The position numbers were made by a program, and so were the translations under genes. DNA of 6,706 nucleotides from JANQRV01 sp964533785 (lineage in GTDB: Bacteria; Bacteroidota; Bacteroidia; Chitinophagales; Saprospiraceae), in NCBI GenBank assembly GCA_964533785.1, contig CAZHNG010000359.1, positions 1 to 6,706 of the forward strand. The letters run 5' to 3'. The notes below the pieces were generated by a model. That model saw only the letters and a list, made by a program, of their open reading frames with translations, made no database searches and had not been told where the DNA came from. Shown in pieces: positions 1-6,619 of the stretch (position 1 is its first letter; each line of letters begins with the position of its first letter).

Positions 1-189
1 TTAAACCGCCGGCGGTGTGTTTACTGATTTTTTTATCGGCTTCCGCCAAACTACCACCCCAGTAACTACCCGAGTACTTTCCAACGGTTCTCACCACTAC
101 AAATAAAGTAATCGGTACTAAGGAATGGAAACTAAATTCAAATGTAACCCACTCAGTACGAAGAAGAACAAGAATAAAAAAGTAGTATC
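1..189 (-). pseudogene. Cation:proton antiporter fragment (Kef/CPA2-like), 5'-truncated, probably frameshifted
   Basis: Read on the minus strand, one frame (about 180 down to 121) gives FFFVLSGLHLNL and then hits a TAG stop at 120-118. A second frame continues at once (about 121 down to 2) as LVPITLFVVVRTVGKYSGS, followed by YWGGSLAEAD and KKISKHTAGGL, with no stop before the window edge. Joined across one frameshift near 118-127, the two pieces resemble the late transmembrane part of CPA2/Kef-type cation:proton antiporters, with a 'FFVLSGLHLDL' helix and then an 'R-T/I-x-GK-Y-x-G' helix. The spacing between these motifs is about what that family shows. No start codon or N-terminal half is present: both frames are closed by stops at 193-191 and 216-214, and the plus-strand ATPase gene begins at 199. 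I infer a decayed gene whose 5' part was lost or displaced. The family call rests on remembered motifs. The second frame is also open without a frameshift up to 190, so a short intact fragment is the alternative reading. Confidence 0.5.
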
Positions 190-198
190 TTTATCCCT

Positions 199-1794
199 AT
201 GGAAAAAGAAAGGTTAAAAGAGTTACCAATTGGCCGACAGACCTTTAGTGAATTGATCGAGCAAGATTTGCTGTATGTGGACAAGACCCGATACCTTTGG
301 GAGTTGGTGCGACAGGGAAAGTATTATTTCTTATCCCGCCCAAGGCGTTTTGGTAAATCTTTGCTGTTATCTACTTTAAAGTCTTTTTTCGAAGGGAGAG
401 GAGACTTGTTTAGAGGACTTTATATTCATGATAAAGTCAAAGAATGGAAAAAACATCCTATCATTCATATCGATTATTCATTAGTGGATTACCGGACAGA
501 TATCCAAACTTTTAAAAAATCATTATTGAATTATTTGATAGGAATATCCCGCGAGCATCAATTATCCATCAATGAAAACATTATTCATAACTTTTTCAGC
601 GAATTGGTCCGGCAACTCGCCCAGCGGCATGGTAGTGTGGTGGTTTTAGTGGATGAATACGATAAGCCTTTAGTGGACACCCTTGCCCAACCCAAACTCT
701 TCGAAGAAAACAGGGAGGTGCTGAGTGGATTATACGGCAGCATGAAAGCACTCGACGCTCACCTTCGTTTTGTCATGCTAACCGGAGTAAGCCGGTTTTC
801 CAAAGTAGGCGTTTTTTCAGGCATGAATAATTTAGATGACATTTCACTAAATGATACTTTTGCTTCCATTGTTGGTTTCAGCCAAGAAGAATTAGAGCAT
901 TATTTTGAGGGATACCTCGAAAGCTTGGATGCTAAATTCGGATTATCAAAAGACCTTTTGTTCAAAGAAATAAAGCACTATTACAATGGTTTTTCCTGGG
1001 ATGGCAAACATCGGCTTTATAATCCTTTTTCTATTTTGAAACTGTTGAAGGACCAAAAATTCGACAATTATTGGTTTGCTACCGGTACGCCTACTTTCTT
1101 GGTGAACTTGATCAAAAAAGAGAAAAGCTTACCAGAAACATTTGAAAATTATAGAACTAATGATTTGACGGGCAGCTCATTAAATATACAAAACATCCCT
1201 CTGATCCCACTCTTGTTCCAAACGGGTTACTTGACCATTTCTCATACCGAAAAACAAGGATTCTCGGATATTTATTTCCTCAATTATCCCAATGAAGAAG
1301 TAAGGCATTCCTTCCTCACATATCTCGTAGCAAGCTTTGTTGAACAAGATGAATTTGATATTCGCCCGCAAGTACTCTACCTGAGAGACGCACTTATTGA
1401 AGAAGACATTCCGGCCTTCCTTAATCTTATGAATAGTTTTCTGGCAGATATTCCATCCCAATTACATATTCCTAAAGAAGCATATTACCATTCACTTATC
1501 GGTATGATGCTCCGGTTGGTAGGGGTACAACCAATCATGGAAAAATCTACCAGTCGTGGTAGAATTGATGTAGTTTTAGAATTATATGATCTCATCTATA
1601 TCATAGAAGTAAAGTTTGCCACCAACAAAAGAACCAAACGGATTAAAACCCTCACACGTCAAGCCCTCAAACAAATCGAAGAGAAAAAATACTATGAGTC
1701 TTACCTCTCCTCTCATAAGAAGATCATCCTACTCGGCATTGGCTTTTTAGATAAAAAACTGGACGGAAAGTACATGGAGTTGCCTTTGCCTTAA
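199..1794 (+). CDS. AAA-ATPase-like protein with C-terminal PD-(D/E)XK nuclease-like domain
   Basis: This 531-residue protein has the architecture of the AAA-ATPase-like / PDDEXK_9 family, which occurs in many copies in Bacteroidota and whose cellular role is not established. The N-terminus (LPIGRQTF at 9-16, then LYVDKT at 25-30) is the family's usual opening and supports the ATG at 199. A P-loop-like motif, SRPRRFGKSLLL, covers residues 46-57. A Walker B-like VVVLVDEYDKP with D152 and E153 covers 147-157. A conserved GVSRFSK segment lies at 196-202. The C-terminal domain carries a nuclease-like signature with D457 (GRIDVVLEL), E470-V-K472 and a following Q488, so catalytic residues look intact in both domains. 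There is no signal peptide or membrane segment, so it is probably cytoplasmic. No Shine-Dalgarno sequence is visible upstream. It stands alone, abuts an apparent antiporter remnant and converges on the sulfatase gene. It looks more A/T-rich than the glycan genes. Roles in defence or mobile DNA are speculation. Confidence 0.9.
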   Translation: MEKERLKELPIGRQTFSELIEQDLLYVDKTRYLWELVRQGKYYFLSRPRRFGKSLLLSTLKSFFEGRGDLFRGLYIHDKVKEWKKHPIIHIDYSLVDYRTDIQTFKKSLLNYLIGISREHQLSINENIIHNFFSELVRQLAQRHGSVVVLVDEYDKPLVDTLAQPKLFEENREVLSGLYGSMKALDAHLRFVMLTGVSRFSKVGVFSGMNNLDDISLNDTFASIVGFSQEELEHYFEGYLESLDAKFGLSKDLLFKEIKHYYNGFSWDGKHRLYNPFSILKLLKDQKFDNYWFATGTPTFLVNLIKKEKSLPETFENYRTNDLTGSSLNIQNIPLIPLLFQTGYLTISHTEKQGFSDIYFLNYPNEEVRHSFLTYLVASFVEQDEFDIRPQVLYLRDALIEEDIPAFLNLMNSFLADIPSQLHIPKEAYYHSLIGMMLRLVGVQPIMEKSTSRGRIDVVLELYDLIYIIEVKFATNKRTKRIKTLTRQALKQIEEKKYYESYLSSHKKIILLGIGFLDKKLDGKYMELPLP

Positions 1795-1808
1795 TCCTGC
1801 TCTACTTG

Positions 1809-3335
1809 TCATTTACTATCTATCCAATCCAATTGCTCCCAGGGAAAAGGCCCGTCATTAGATTGGGAACTGCCGGGCGTGCTTCTTCCCGCCTTGATGG
1901 TTTGGATCAACAGCGCTTCCAACTCGGCAAATTTCTCCGGCTCAGCATCGATGAGGTTCTTTTCTTCACCGATATCCGTAGCCAGGTTATACAATTGAAA
2001 CGGTGGTAGACTGTCAATCACGGGATCATTAGGCCTGGGATCACTCCATCCTCCGGAGCCCGGACACATGATGAGCTTCCAGTCGCCCTGACGAATGGCA
2101 AATTCTCCGTCAATACTGTGGTGAATAGTAGCCGTTCGTGCAAAACCATCTTGTTGTAATAACAACGGCAGCATATTAAAGCTATCTTCCCCCGCATCTT
2201 CCGGTAAAGACTGATCAGTGATCGCAGCACAGGTCGCCAAAAGATCGGTAGTACAAATGGTTTGATCGGTAGTCGTTCCTTCGGTAATTTTTGCCGGCCA
2301 TTTTACAATAAAGGGTACCCGGTGTCCTCCTTCGTAAATATCAGCTTTATGGCCCCGGAAAAGATAACTAGGATCATGGTCTTTCGCCCCTAGTTCATCG
2401 AACTTCGCGCGCGGAGAGCAGCCATTATCACTGGTGAAGATGATGAGCGTGTTTTCTTCAATTCCTGCTTCATTGATCGCATTAAGTAATCGTCCCATAT
2501 AGCTGTCTATCATCATAACAAAATCTCCGTACGGATTAAGTCCGCTTTTTCCCTGCCATTCCTGCGTGGGTAAAATGGGGGTGTGGGGAGAGGGTAAAGC
2601 CAGATATAGAAAAAATGGATCTCCCGCTTGCGTCCTTTCCCGAATGTATTGAATGGACCGGTCAAAGAAATTGGGCGTTACTTCGTCGTGCACAAAATCA
2701 GGAGCAGTCAGCCCTTTACGCCAAAATCCCTGATAATCTTCATTGACGGTAGAATCGGAGGGAACAGCGGTTGGCATGCCATTTTCGACGTAAACGTAGG
2801 GAGGGATATCAAGCGAAGCGGCATGCCCGTAAGCATAGTCGAAGCCCAGGTCATTCGGGTTGTTCAAAACGGGTTTACCGAAATCTATATTTTCCGCTTC
2901 ATCCATCGTCCAATCCCAGCCCAGGTGCCACTTACCGATGAAAGCCGTATGGTAACCTGCTTTTTGAAGCAATGAAGCTACCGTCTCTCTTTCTTTAGGG
3001 ATCAATGCCTTGGATTTGCCCCATAAAACACCTCTTTTCAGGGTCGAACGCCAATTATACCGCCCGGTGAGTATGCCGTAACGCGTTGGCGTACAAACGG
3101 AGGAAGAAGTGTGCGCGTCCGTAAAGACCATACCAGCGGCGGCCATATCATCAAGAAAGGGGGTGGCGATCTTACTATCCGGATTAAATGCTCCGATATC
3201 TCCGTAGCCTAGATCATCCGCTAATACGTAAATGATGTTTGGAAAGGCGGGATCTTCTTCAGGCGCACAGCCGCAAAGCAGTATTCCTAATGCCATGACT
3301 ATCCCCGTGGTTTTTAAAAAAGGTGCTGGTTTCAT
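1809..3335 (-). CDS. Family S1 (formylglycine-type) sulfatase, predicted surface lipoprotein
   Basis: This 508-residue arylsulfatase-family enzyme is predicted to hydrolyse sulfate esters on a glycan. The N-terminus is a lipoprotein signal peptide: K8, a hydrophobic stretch at 10-20, and a lipobox ending at C23 (L20-C-G-C23). The acidic APEED that follows fits surface-exported Bacteroidota lipoproteins. The catalytic signature is C81-T-P-T-R85, where C81 would be oxidised to formylglycine by a maturase not in this window. Other family residues are present: metal-binding D40-D41 in YVLADDLGYGD, K135 and H137 in GKWHLG, H251 in SPHTP, D303-N304 in TSDNG, and K330 before the EGGHRVPF segment. 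The C-terminal subdomain contains RQGDWKLI (415-422) and a LYNL-DIGEEKNL stretch. Length is normal and the gene looks intact; the stop is TGA. The ATG is preceded by an A-rich leader without a Shine-Dalgarno sequence. It lies 267 bases downstream of the sialidase-like gene on the same strand. The sulfated substrate and subfamily cannot be assigned by eye. Confidence 0.95.
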   Translation of the reverse strand: MKPAPFLKTTGIVMALGILLCGCAPEEDPAFPNIIYVLADDLGYGDIGAFNPDSKIATPFLDDMAAAGMVFTDAHTSSSVCTPTRYGILTGRYNWRSTLKRGVLWGKSKALIPKERETVASLLQKAGYHTAFIGKWHLGWDWTMDEAENIDFGKPVLNNPNDLGFDYAYGHAASLDIPPYVYVENGMPTAVPSDSTVNEDYQGFWRKGLTAPDFVHDEVTPNFFDRSIQYIRERTQAGDPFFLYLALPSPHTPILPTQEWQGKSGLNPYGDFVMMIDSYMGRLLNAINEAGIEENTLIIFTSDNGCSPRAKFDELGAKDHDPSYLFRGHKADIYEGGHRVPFIVKWPAKITEGTTTDQTICTTDLLATCAAITDQSLPEDAGEDSFNMLPLLLQQDGFARTATIHHSIDGEFAIRQGDWKLIMCPGSGGWSDPRPNDPVIDSLPPFQLYNLATDIGEEKNLIDAEPEKFAELEALLIQTIKAGRSTPGSSQSNDGPFPWEQLDWIDSK

Positions 3336-3425
3336 ATTTTGATGTTAATACGCTGAGAAATAGGTTAGCTAAATGGGGTTATACGGTTTATGCGTTCATA
3401 CAAAATACTCCAATATTTTTCCCCA

Positions 3426-3481
3426 CATAACTTTATAACTTCATAACTTCATAACTTCATAACCTTCTTACAACCTTCTTA
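3426..3481. repeat. Short tandem repeat array, 8-base unit CATAACTT
   Basis: Five adjoining 8-base units run from 3426 to 3465: CATAACTT, TATAACTT, CATAACTT, CATAACTT and CATAACCT. They are followed by two copies of the 10-mer AACCTTCTTA (3461-3470 and 3472-3481) with an 11-base period. The units are near-identical and non-coding. On the minus strand they read as AAGTTATG steps upstream of the sulfatase gene. The function is unknown; slippage-prone intergenic repeats of this look are familiar in Bacteroidota. No spacers are present, so it is not a CRISPR array. Confidence 0.85.
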
Positions 3482-3525
3482 TAATCACTTAAAGCTTAAA
3501 TCGCCCCAAGTTTAAAAGCCAATAC

Positions 3526-3537
3526 ATCTAGCGTCTA
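3526..3537 (-). repeat. Single copy of the ATCTAGCGTCTA motif
   Basis: The plus-strand 12-mer ATCTAGCGTCTA matches exactly the minus strand at 6686-6675, within the 7-base tandem array upstream of the SusD gene. In both places the motif sits in intergenic DNA of the same gene cluster, but in opposite orientation. It may be an isolated member of a dispersed intergenic repeat family. A 12-base match in A/T-rich DNA is suggestive only. Confidence 0.5.
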
Positions 3538-3602
3538 AACAAAAATATAAATAATGCTAGAATAAATGATACTAACCCTAGCGAGCCGAACCTGATTTTT
3601 AC

Positions 3603-4976
3603 TTAATTTTTCACCCAGTCAACCCCAAATGAAGCATATTTAATAGTTTTATGAGCTTCGTTACCCCGATCGTTATGATGAAAACTGTAGACCACGTGGA
3701 GTCTACCATCCGCTCCCTGAATGATCGCCGGGTAATGACTTCTGGTGGCCAGCGCACCGCGGTCATCAAATTCCAGCTGTTTTCTCCATTTCCAGGTTTT
3801 ACCCTCATCATCGGAAATGGCAATACTCAGATCGTGCCGGCCCTTTTCCGTATGGTTATAGACGATCGCCCAATCTCCGTTTCGGAGGGTGGTCATATCA
3901 AATCCAGCGCCTGGATTGGGCAATTCTGCGTCCCTGGCGATGGACCAGGTCATTCCCCGGTCTGTGGAAATGGTGTGTTGCATTCTTTGGGGAGGCGGCC
4001 CGTTGTCTCTCAGGTAGGCATGGAGGTCTCCGTTTTTGGCAATGGCAATAGTGGCTTGGATTCCAATGCCACCAATAACGGGATTGCTGAATTGCCAGGT
4101 TTTACCCAAATCGTCCGTCAAAGCAAAAATAGCACAATCCAACCCATCGGAATAAAGCGGGACGATTATCCGGTCCTCCAAAAGGAAGGGCTTGTTCTTG
4201 GTCTGCCAGCCGATACGACGGGATAATGGATACCCCAATTGCGCTGGCCGTTCCTGCCCCTCCTGAAACAGTCGCCCATTGCGAATCATATCCTTCCCCC
4301 TGGCCAGACTGTCCATCTTTTGTTTATAGCCTTTCCATAAATGCGTTAGTCTTTTTTGCTCCTCAACCGGCAGTTGGGGGAATAAAGTATCTTTTAGGTA
4401 AGCCTCATAGGCCGTCAATTGTTGAGCGACTCCCGCGACAAAACGGTCACCAGGTTGGATGCCCCGTTCGGTCTTATCACCGGGTTTGGCAATGATCACA
4501 TCCTGCCATATCCATTCGGGGGTACCAGGACGCTCGTAGTCTTCGCTAATGCGGTACATGGGGATCGAGCTTTCCCACTGATTGGCGACCACCGGGTACC
4601 ACATCAACCACAATCTTTTTCCCTGATCGAGAAATAACATGGGGTTGATATCCGGAAAGCCTGGTTTATCGGCCATCAAGAAAGGAGAGGACCAAACGGA
4701 ATCCCCTTTCATCAAGCGGGCGCCCATGATGCGTACATCGTCGGCCCAGCGTTCTCCGGCCCCTTGAAACCAGGCGGACAACAAATCGCCGTTGGGTAAT
4801 TCTACAATGGTGGGGCCGTGGACGTGTTCGGATTGGAGAGGAAAGAGAATATTTTCGTGAAAATAGGCATTTTCAGCAGGTGGCTCCGGAGAGCTTTTAT
4901 CGCACGCACATAAAAGGATCAAGAACAAGCTATTGACCGCTACGCAAATTATAAAATGGAGAGTAGTATACCGCAT
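3603..4976 (-). CDS. BNR/Asp-box sialidase-like exo-glycosidase, predicted lipoprotein
   Basis: From the ATG at 4976 this is a 457-residue protein. An in-frame TTG at 5018 would add 14 residues, but it sits right after the terminator stem and would place charged residues ahead of the signal peptide, so the ATG is preferred. The signal peptide runs through residues 7-24 and ends in a lipobox at C25 (L22-C-A-C25). The body is a six-bladed beta-propeller type fold of the BNR_2/sialidase superfamily. It has three Asp boxes, S/T-x-D-x-G-x-T-W, at 287-294, 337-344 and 388-395, plus conserved GW-x-TKNKP (256-263) and YPAIIQ (415-420) segments. A charged, probably helical stretch at about 172-245 separates the first blades from the rest. 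The first-blade arginine motif (RIP) of true GH33 sialidases is replaced by HVHGPTIVE (51-59), so sialic acid may not be the substrate. It lies between SusD and sulfatase genes, which fits a role in glycan breakdown. 'Exo-alpha-sialidase' is the likely database name; its actual specificity is unknown. Confidence 0.85.
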   Translation of the reverse strand: MRYTTLHFIICVAVNSLFLILLCACDKSSPEPPAENAYFHENILFPLQSEHVHGPTIVELPNGDLLSAWFQGAGERWADDVRIMGARLMKGDSVWSSPFLMADKPGFPDINPMLFLDQGKRLWLMWYPVVANQWESSIPMYRISEDYERPGTPEWIWQDVIIAKPGDKTERGIQPGDRFVAGVAQQLTAYEAYLKDTLFPQLPVEEQKRLTHLWKGYKQKMDSLARGKDMIRNGRLFQEGQERPAQLGYPLSRRIGWQTKNKPFLLEDRIIVPLYSDGLDCAIFALTDDLGKTWQFSNPVIGGIGIQATIAIAKNGDLHAYLRDNGPPPQRMQHTISTDRGMTWSIARDAELPNPGAGFDMTTLRNGDWAIVYNHTEKGRHDLSIAISDDEGKTWKWRKQLEFDDRGALATRSHYPAIIQGADGRLHVVYSFHHNDRGNEAHKTIKYASFGVDWVKN

Positions 4977-5025
4977 CCTTTTGGGTTTTACGATAGCAAG
5001 AAACTCAATGAGATGCAAATTAACA

Positions 5026-5060
5026 AATTAGCCGCTCCGGTAAAAACGAAGCGGCTAATT
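5026..5060 (-). terminator. Hairpin terminator or attenuator after the SusD gene
   Basis: A perfect 11-base inverted repeat is present: AATTAGCCGCT at 5026-5036 and AGCGGCTAATT at 5050-5060, with a 13-base loop. Transcribed from the minus strand it lies 32 bases past the SusD stop and is followed by a T-rich tail (TGTTAATTTG), which fits an intrinsic terminator. The tail is interrupted, so read-through is plausible and it may act as an attenuator lowering expression of the downstream sialidase-like gene. The symmetric A/T flanks mean it could also work in the other direction, though nothing on the plus strand needs it. Confidence 0.75.
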
Positions 5061-5092
5061 CATAACAGTTTAAATACTAAGACTTGCAATTA

Positions 5093-6619
5093 CTAATACC
5101 CAGGATTTTGATCAGCATTCGAAAGATTCTCATTGTTATCGATCTCTCCTTGTGGGATTGGTAGCAATAAATGTTTAGGTAACTGTGCCTGCGGCACGAA
5201 TTCGGGATAGTATTCCTGACGACGCAGAAGATCTTTATATAACACTTGTTCGCCGGCTAATTCGACGATCCTTTCGTGGAAAATAGCCCTGATAGCTTCT
5301 TCTCTGGAATTGAAAGGATATTCTGCCGTAGGGTAATCCGGCATGCTCACACTTGGACGTTGTCTCACCTGATTGACTAGGTTGCGCGAACCATCAATAT
5401 CTCCTTGCTCCGCTAAAGCTTCCGCTAACATTAGGAGAACATCTGAATACCTCAAGTAATTAAAATTCAGCGGAGAATTTGGATTAACACTTGGCTGACG
5501 GTAATGGCGGTGATATTTTCTCCAGTTACACAGATCATCCGGTGTTACCGGGTTCACTCCATCCGGTGGCGGACAATCATTAGGCGTATAAAGCGTATTT
5601 TCTCCATTGTTATAAGTATCACAAGGGCAGTAGAAGGTGAATTGAAACCTTGGATCGCCTTCTTCAAACTCAGCTTGTAAACGAAGAGAAGGGATCACAT
5701 TCCGCCAGGCGTTGAAACCGTATTCCTGGTCGCGGAAAGTAACGTCGCCGTTACCCGAACCGGTTGGGTTCCATTGACCACCGACATTACTGCCAAACTG
5801 GATCTCAAAAACGGATTCAGCGTTATTTTCTCCTTCTTCGGTAAAATTATCAAAATAGTTTTGCATCAATTGGTACTCTCCGGAATCTACCACCTTTTGC
5901 AGCTCCGCTTCGGCATTTGCAAAATCACCAAAGAATAAATATACCTTCCCTTTTAAAGCCTGGGCGGCGCCTCTGGTGGCGCGTCCTGCTTCTGAATCGG
6001 GATACTCAGATTTTAGGGGAAGATTTTGTTCTGCAAAGTTTAAATCAGAAATGATCTGTTCAACGATTTTATCTTGGGAAGTTCTGGCTACACCAGTCAC
6101 TACTTCATCACTGGCAGGTTCGGTAAGTAGTGGTACATCACCGAAAATACTGGTCAATTCAAAATAAAACCAGGCGCGCAGGAAATGGGCCTCTCCTAAA
6201 AATTGACTTCTCTGGCTATCCGTAATATTATTTTGGGTATTCGGTACATTAGCCAGTACCAGATTGGCACGATGAATACCACGGTACAATCCTCTCCACA
6301 CCTCACTGGTTGCGGGGTTAGCACCATCTAATGTCCGCTGCTCTAATTGAACCATATCCCCGGCTAAACTACCTAAACCAGTAGCTTCGCCAGATAAAAG
6401 GTCGTGTACGAAAAAATAGCGGCGGCGGTAAAGATCCGTACTTTGAAAGCTGTTGTAAACTACGTTGACAGCTGCCTGGGCCTGATCCCCCGTCTGGTAA
6501 AAAGTTTCTGAGGACAATTCATTGGGGTTGGTCAGATCCAGCAACTTATCTTCGTTACAGGAAGGGGCAAACAGTACAATTGCCCCTAAGGTTAATATAG
6601 AATAGATTACTTTTTTCAT
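5093..6619 (-). CDS. SusD/RagB-family glycan-binding outer-membrane lipoprotein
   Basis: This 508-residue protein belongs to the SusD/RagB family, the surface lipoproteins that cap a SusC-type TonB-dependent transporter and capture oligosaccharides. The signal peptide (KK at 2-3, hydrophobic 5-18) ends in a lipobox at C21 (A18-P-S-C21), followed by acidic NED, fitting surface export. Family landmarks appear in order: the N-terminal helical (TPR-like) domain with LGEAHFLRAWFYFEL (141-155) and RATRGAAQALKGKVYL (213-228); then FNYLRYSDVLLMLAEAL (386-402), NQVRQR (416-421), the REEAIRAIFHERIVELAGE segment (439-457) with DLLR (463-466), and the typical ending LLPIPQGEID...QNPGY. Length is usual and the gene looks intact, with a TAG stop. 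Four cysteines (C331, C333, C349, C364) cluster in a loop before the WRKYHR segment. The ATG follows an A/T-only leader without a Shine-Dalgarno sequence. It is the first gene of the minus-strand block in this window; a SusC partner is expected upstream, outside it. The ligand cannot be predicted. Confidence 0.96.
   Translation of the reverse strand: MKKVIYSILTLGAIVLFAPSCNEDKLLDLTNPNELSSETFYQTGDQAQAAVNVVYNSFQSTDLYRRRYFFVHDLLSGEATGLGSLAGDMVQLEQRTLDGANPATSEVWRGLYRGIHRANLVLANVPNTQNNITDSQRSQFLGEAHFLRAWFYFELTSIFGDVPLLTEPASDEVVTGVARTSQDKIVEQIISDLNFAEQNLPLKSEYPDSEAGRATRGAAQALKGKVYLFFGDFANAEAELQKVVDSGEYQLMQNYFDNFTEEGENNAESVFEIQFGSNVGGQWNPTGSGNGDVTFRDQEYGFNAWRNVIPSLRLQAEFEEGDPRFQFTFYCPCDTYNNGENTLYTPNDCPPPDGVNPVTPDDLCNWRKYHRHYRQPSVNPNSPLNFNYLRYSDVLLMLAEALAEQGDIDGSRNLVNQVRQRPSVSMPDYPTAEYPFNSREEAIRAIFHERIVELAGEQVLYKDLLRRQEYYPEFVPQAQLPKHLLLPIPQGEIDNNENLSNADQNPGY

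Larger units (their letters stand above)
3336..3602. other. Repeat-bearing A/T-rich intergenic region
   Basis: This is the gap between the stop of the sialidase-like gene and the start of the sulfatase gene, both on the minus strand. I find no open frame of note and no RNA gene. It holds an array of 8-base repeats (3426-3465) with a follow-on pair of 10-mers, and a single copy of the 12-mer ATCTAGCGTCTA (3526-3537) that recurs at the other end of the window. A strong terminator after the sialidase-like gene is not visible. A promoter for the sulfatase would have to lie in the 85 bases next to its start, but no clear Bacteroidota -33/-7 pair could be identified there. Confidence 0.6.

Noticed and set aside
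186..193. TATCTTTA as a Bacteroidota -7 promoter box for the ATPase gene
   Set aside because: It resembles TAnnTTTG but no -33 TTTG lies at the right distance, and it is only five bases from the start codon.
1180..1461. Minus-strand open frame of 93 codons inside the ATPase gene
   Set aside because: It is an antisense shadow of a well-supported gene and has no recognisable features.
2628..2975. Plus-strand open frame of 115 codons, and a minus-strand frame at 2018-2230
   Set aside because: Both overlap the sulfatase gene in other frames and carry no family motif. The sulfatase frame is intact throughout.
3426..3481. Possible CRISPR array
   Set aside because: The repeat units are only 8 bases long and directly adjoining, with no spacers.
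3651..4226. Plus-strand open frame of 191 codons, with further plus-strand frames at 4226-4495 and 4419-4637
   Set aside because: They lie wholly antisense to the sialidase-like gene, whose Asp boxes and conserved segments prove the minus-strand frame. Their translations show no recognisable domain.
4977..5018. N-terminal extension of the sialidase-like gene from a TTG at 5018
   Set aside because: The added 14 residues put a hydrophobic and then lysine-rich segment ahead of an already complete lipoprotein signal peptide, and the TTG lies only 8 bases past the terminator stem. The ATG at 4976 is better.
4984..5020. TTTG ... TATCGTAA as a promoter for the sialidase-like gene
   Set aside because: The -7 candidate matches TAnnTTTG too poorly to support a call in A/T-rich DNA.
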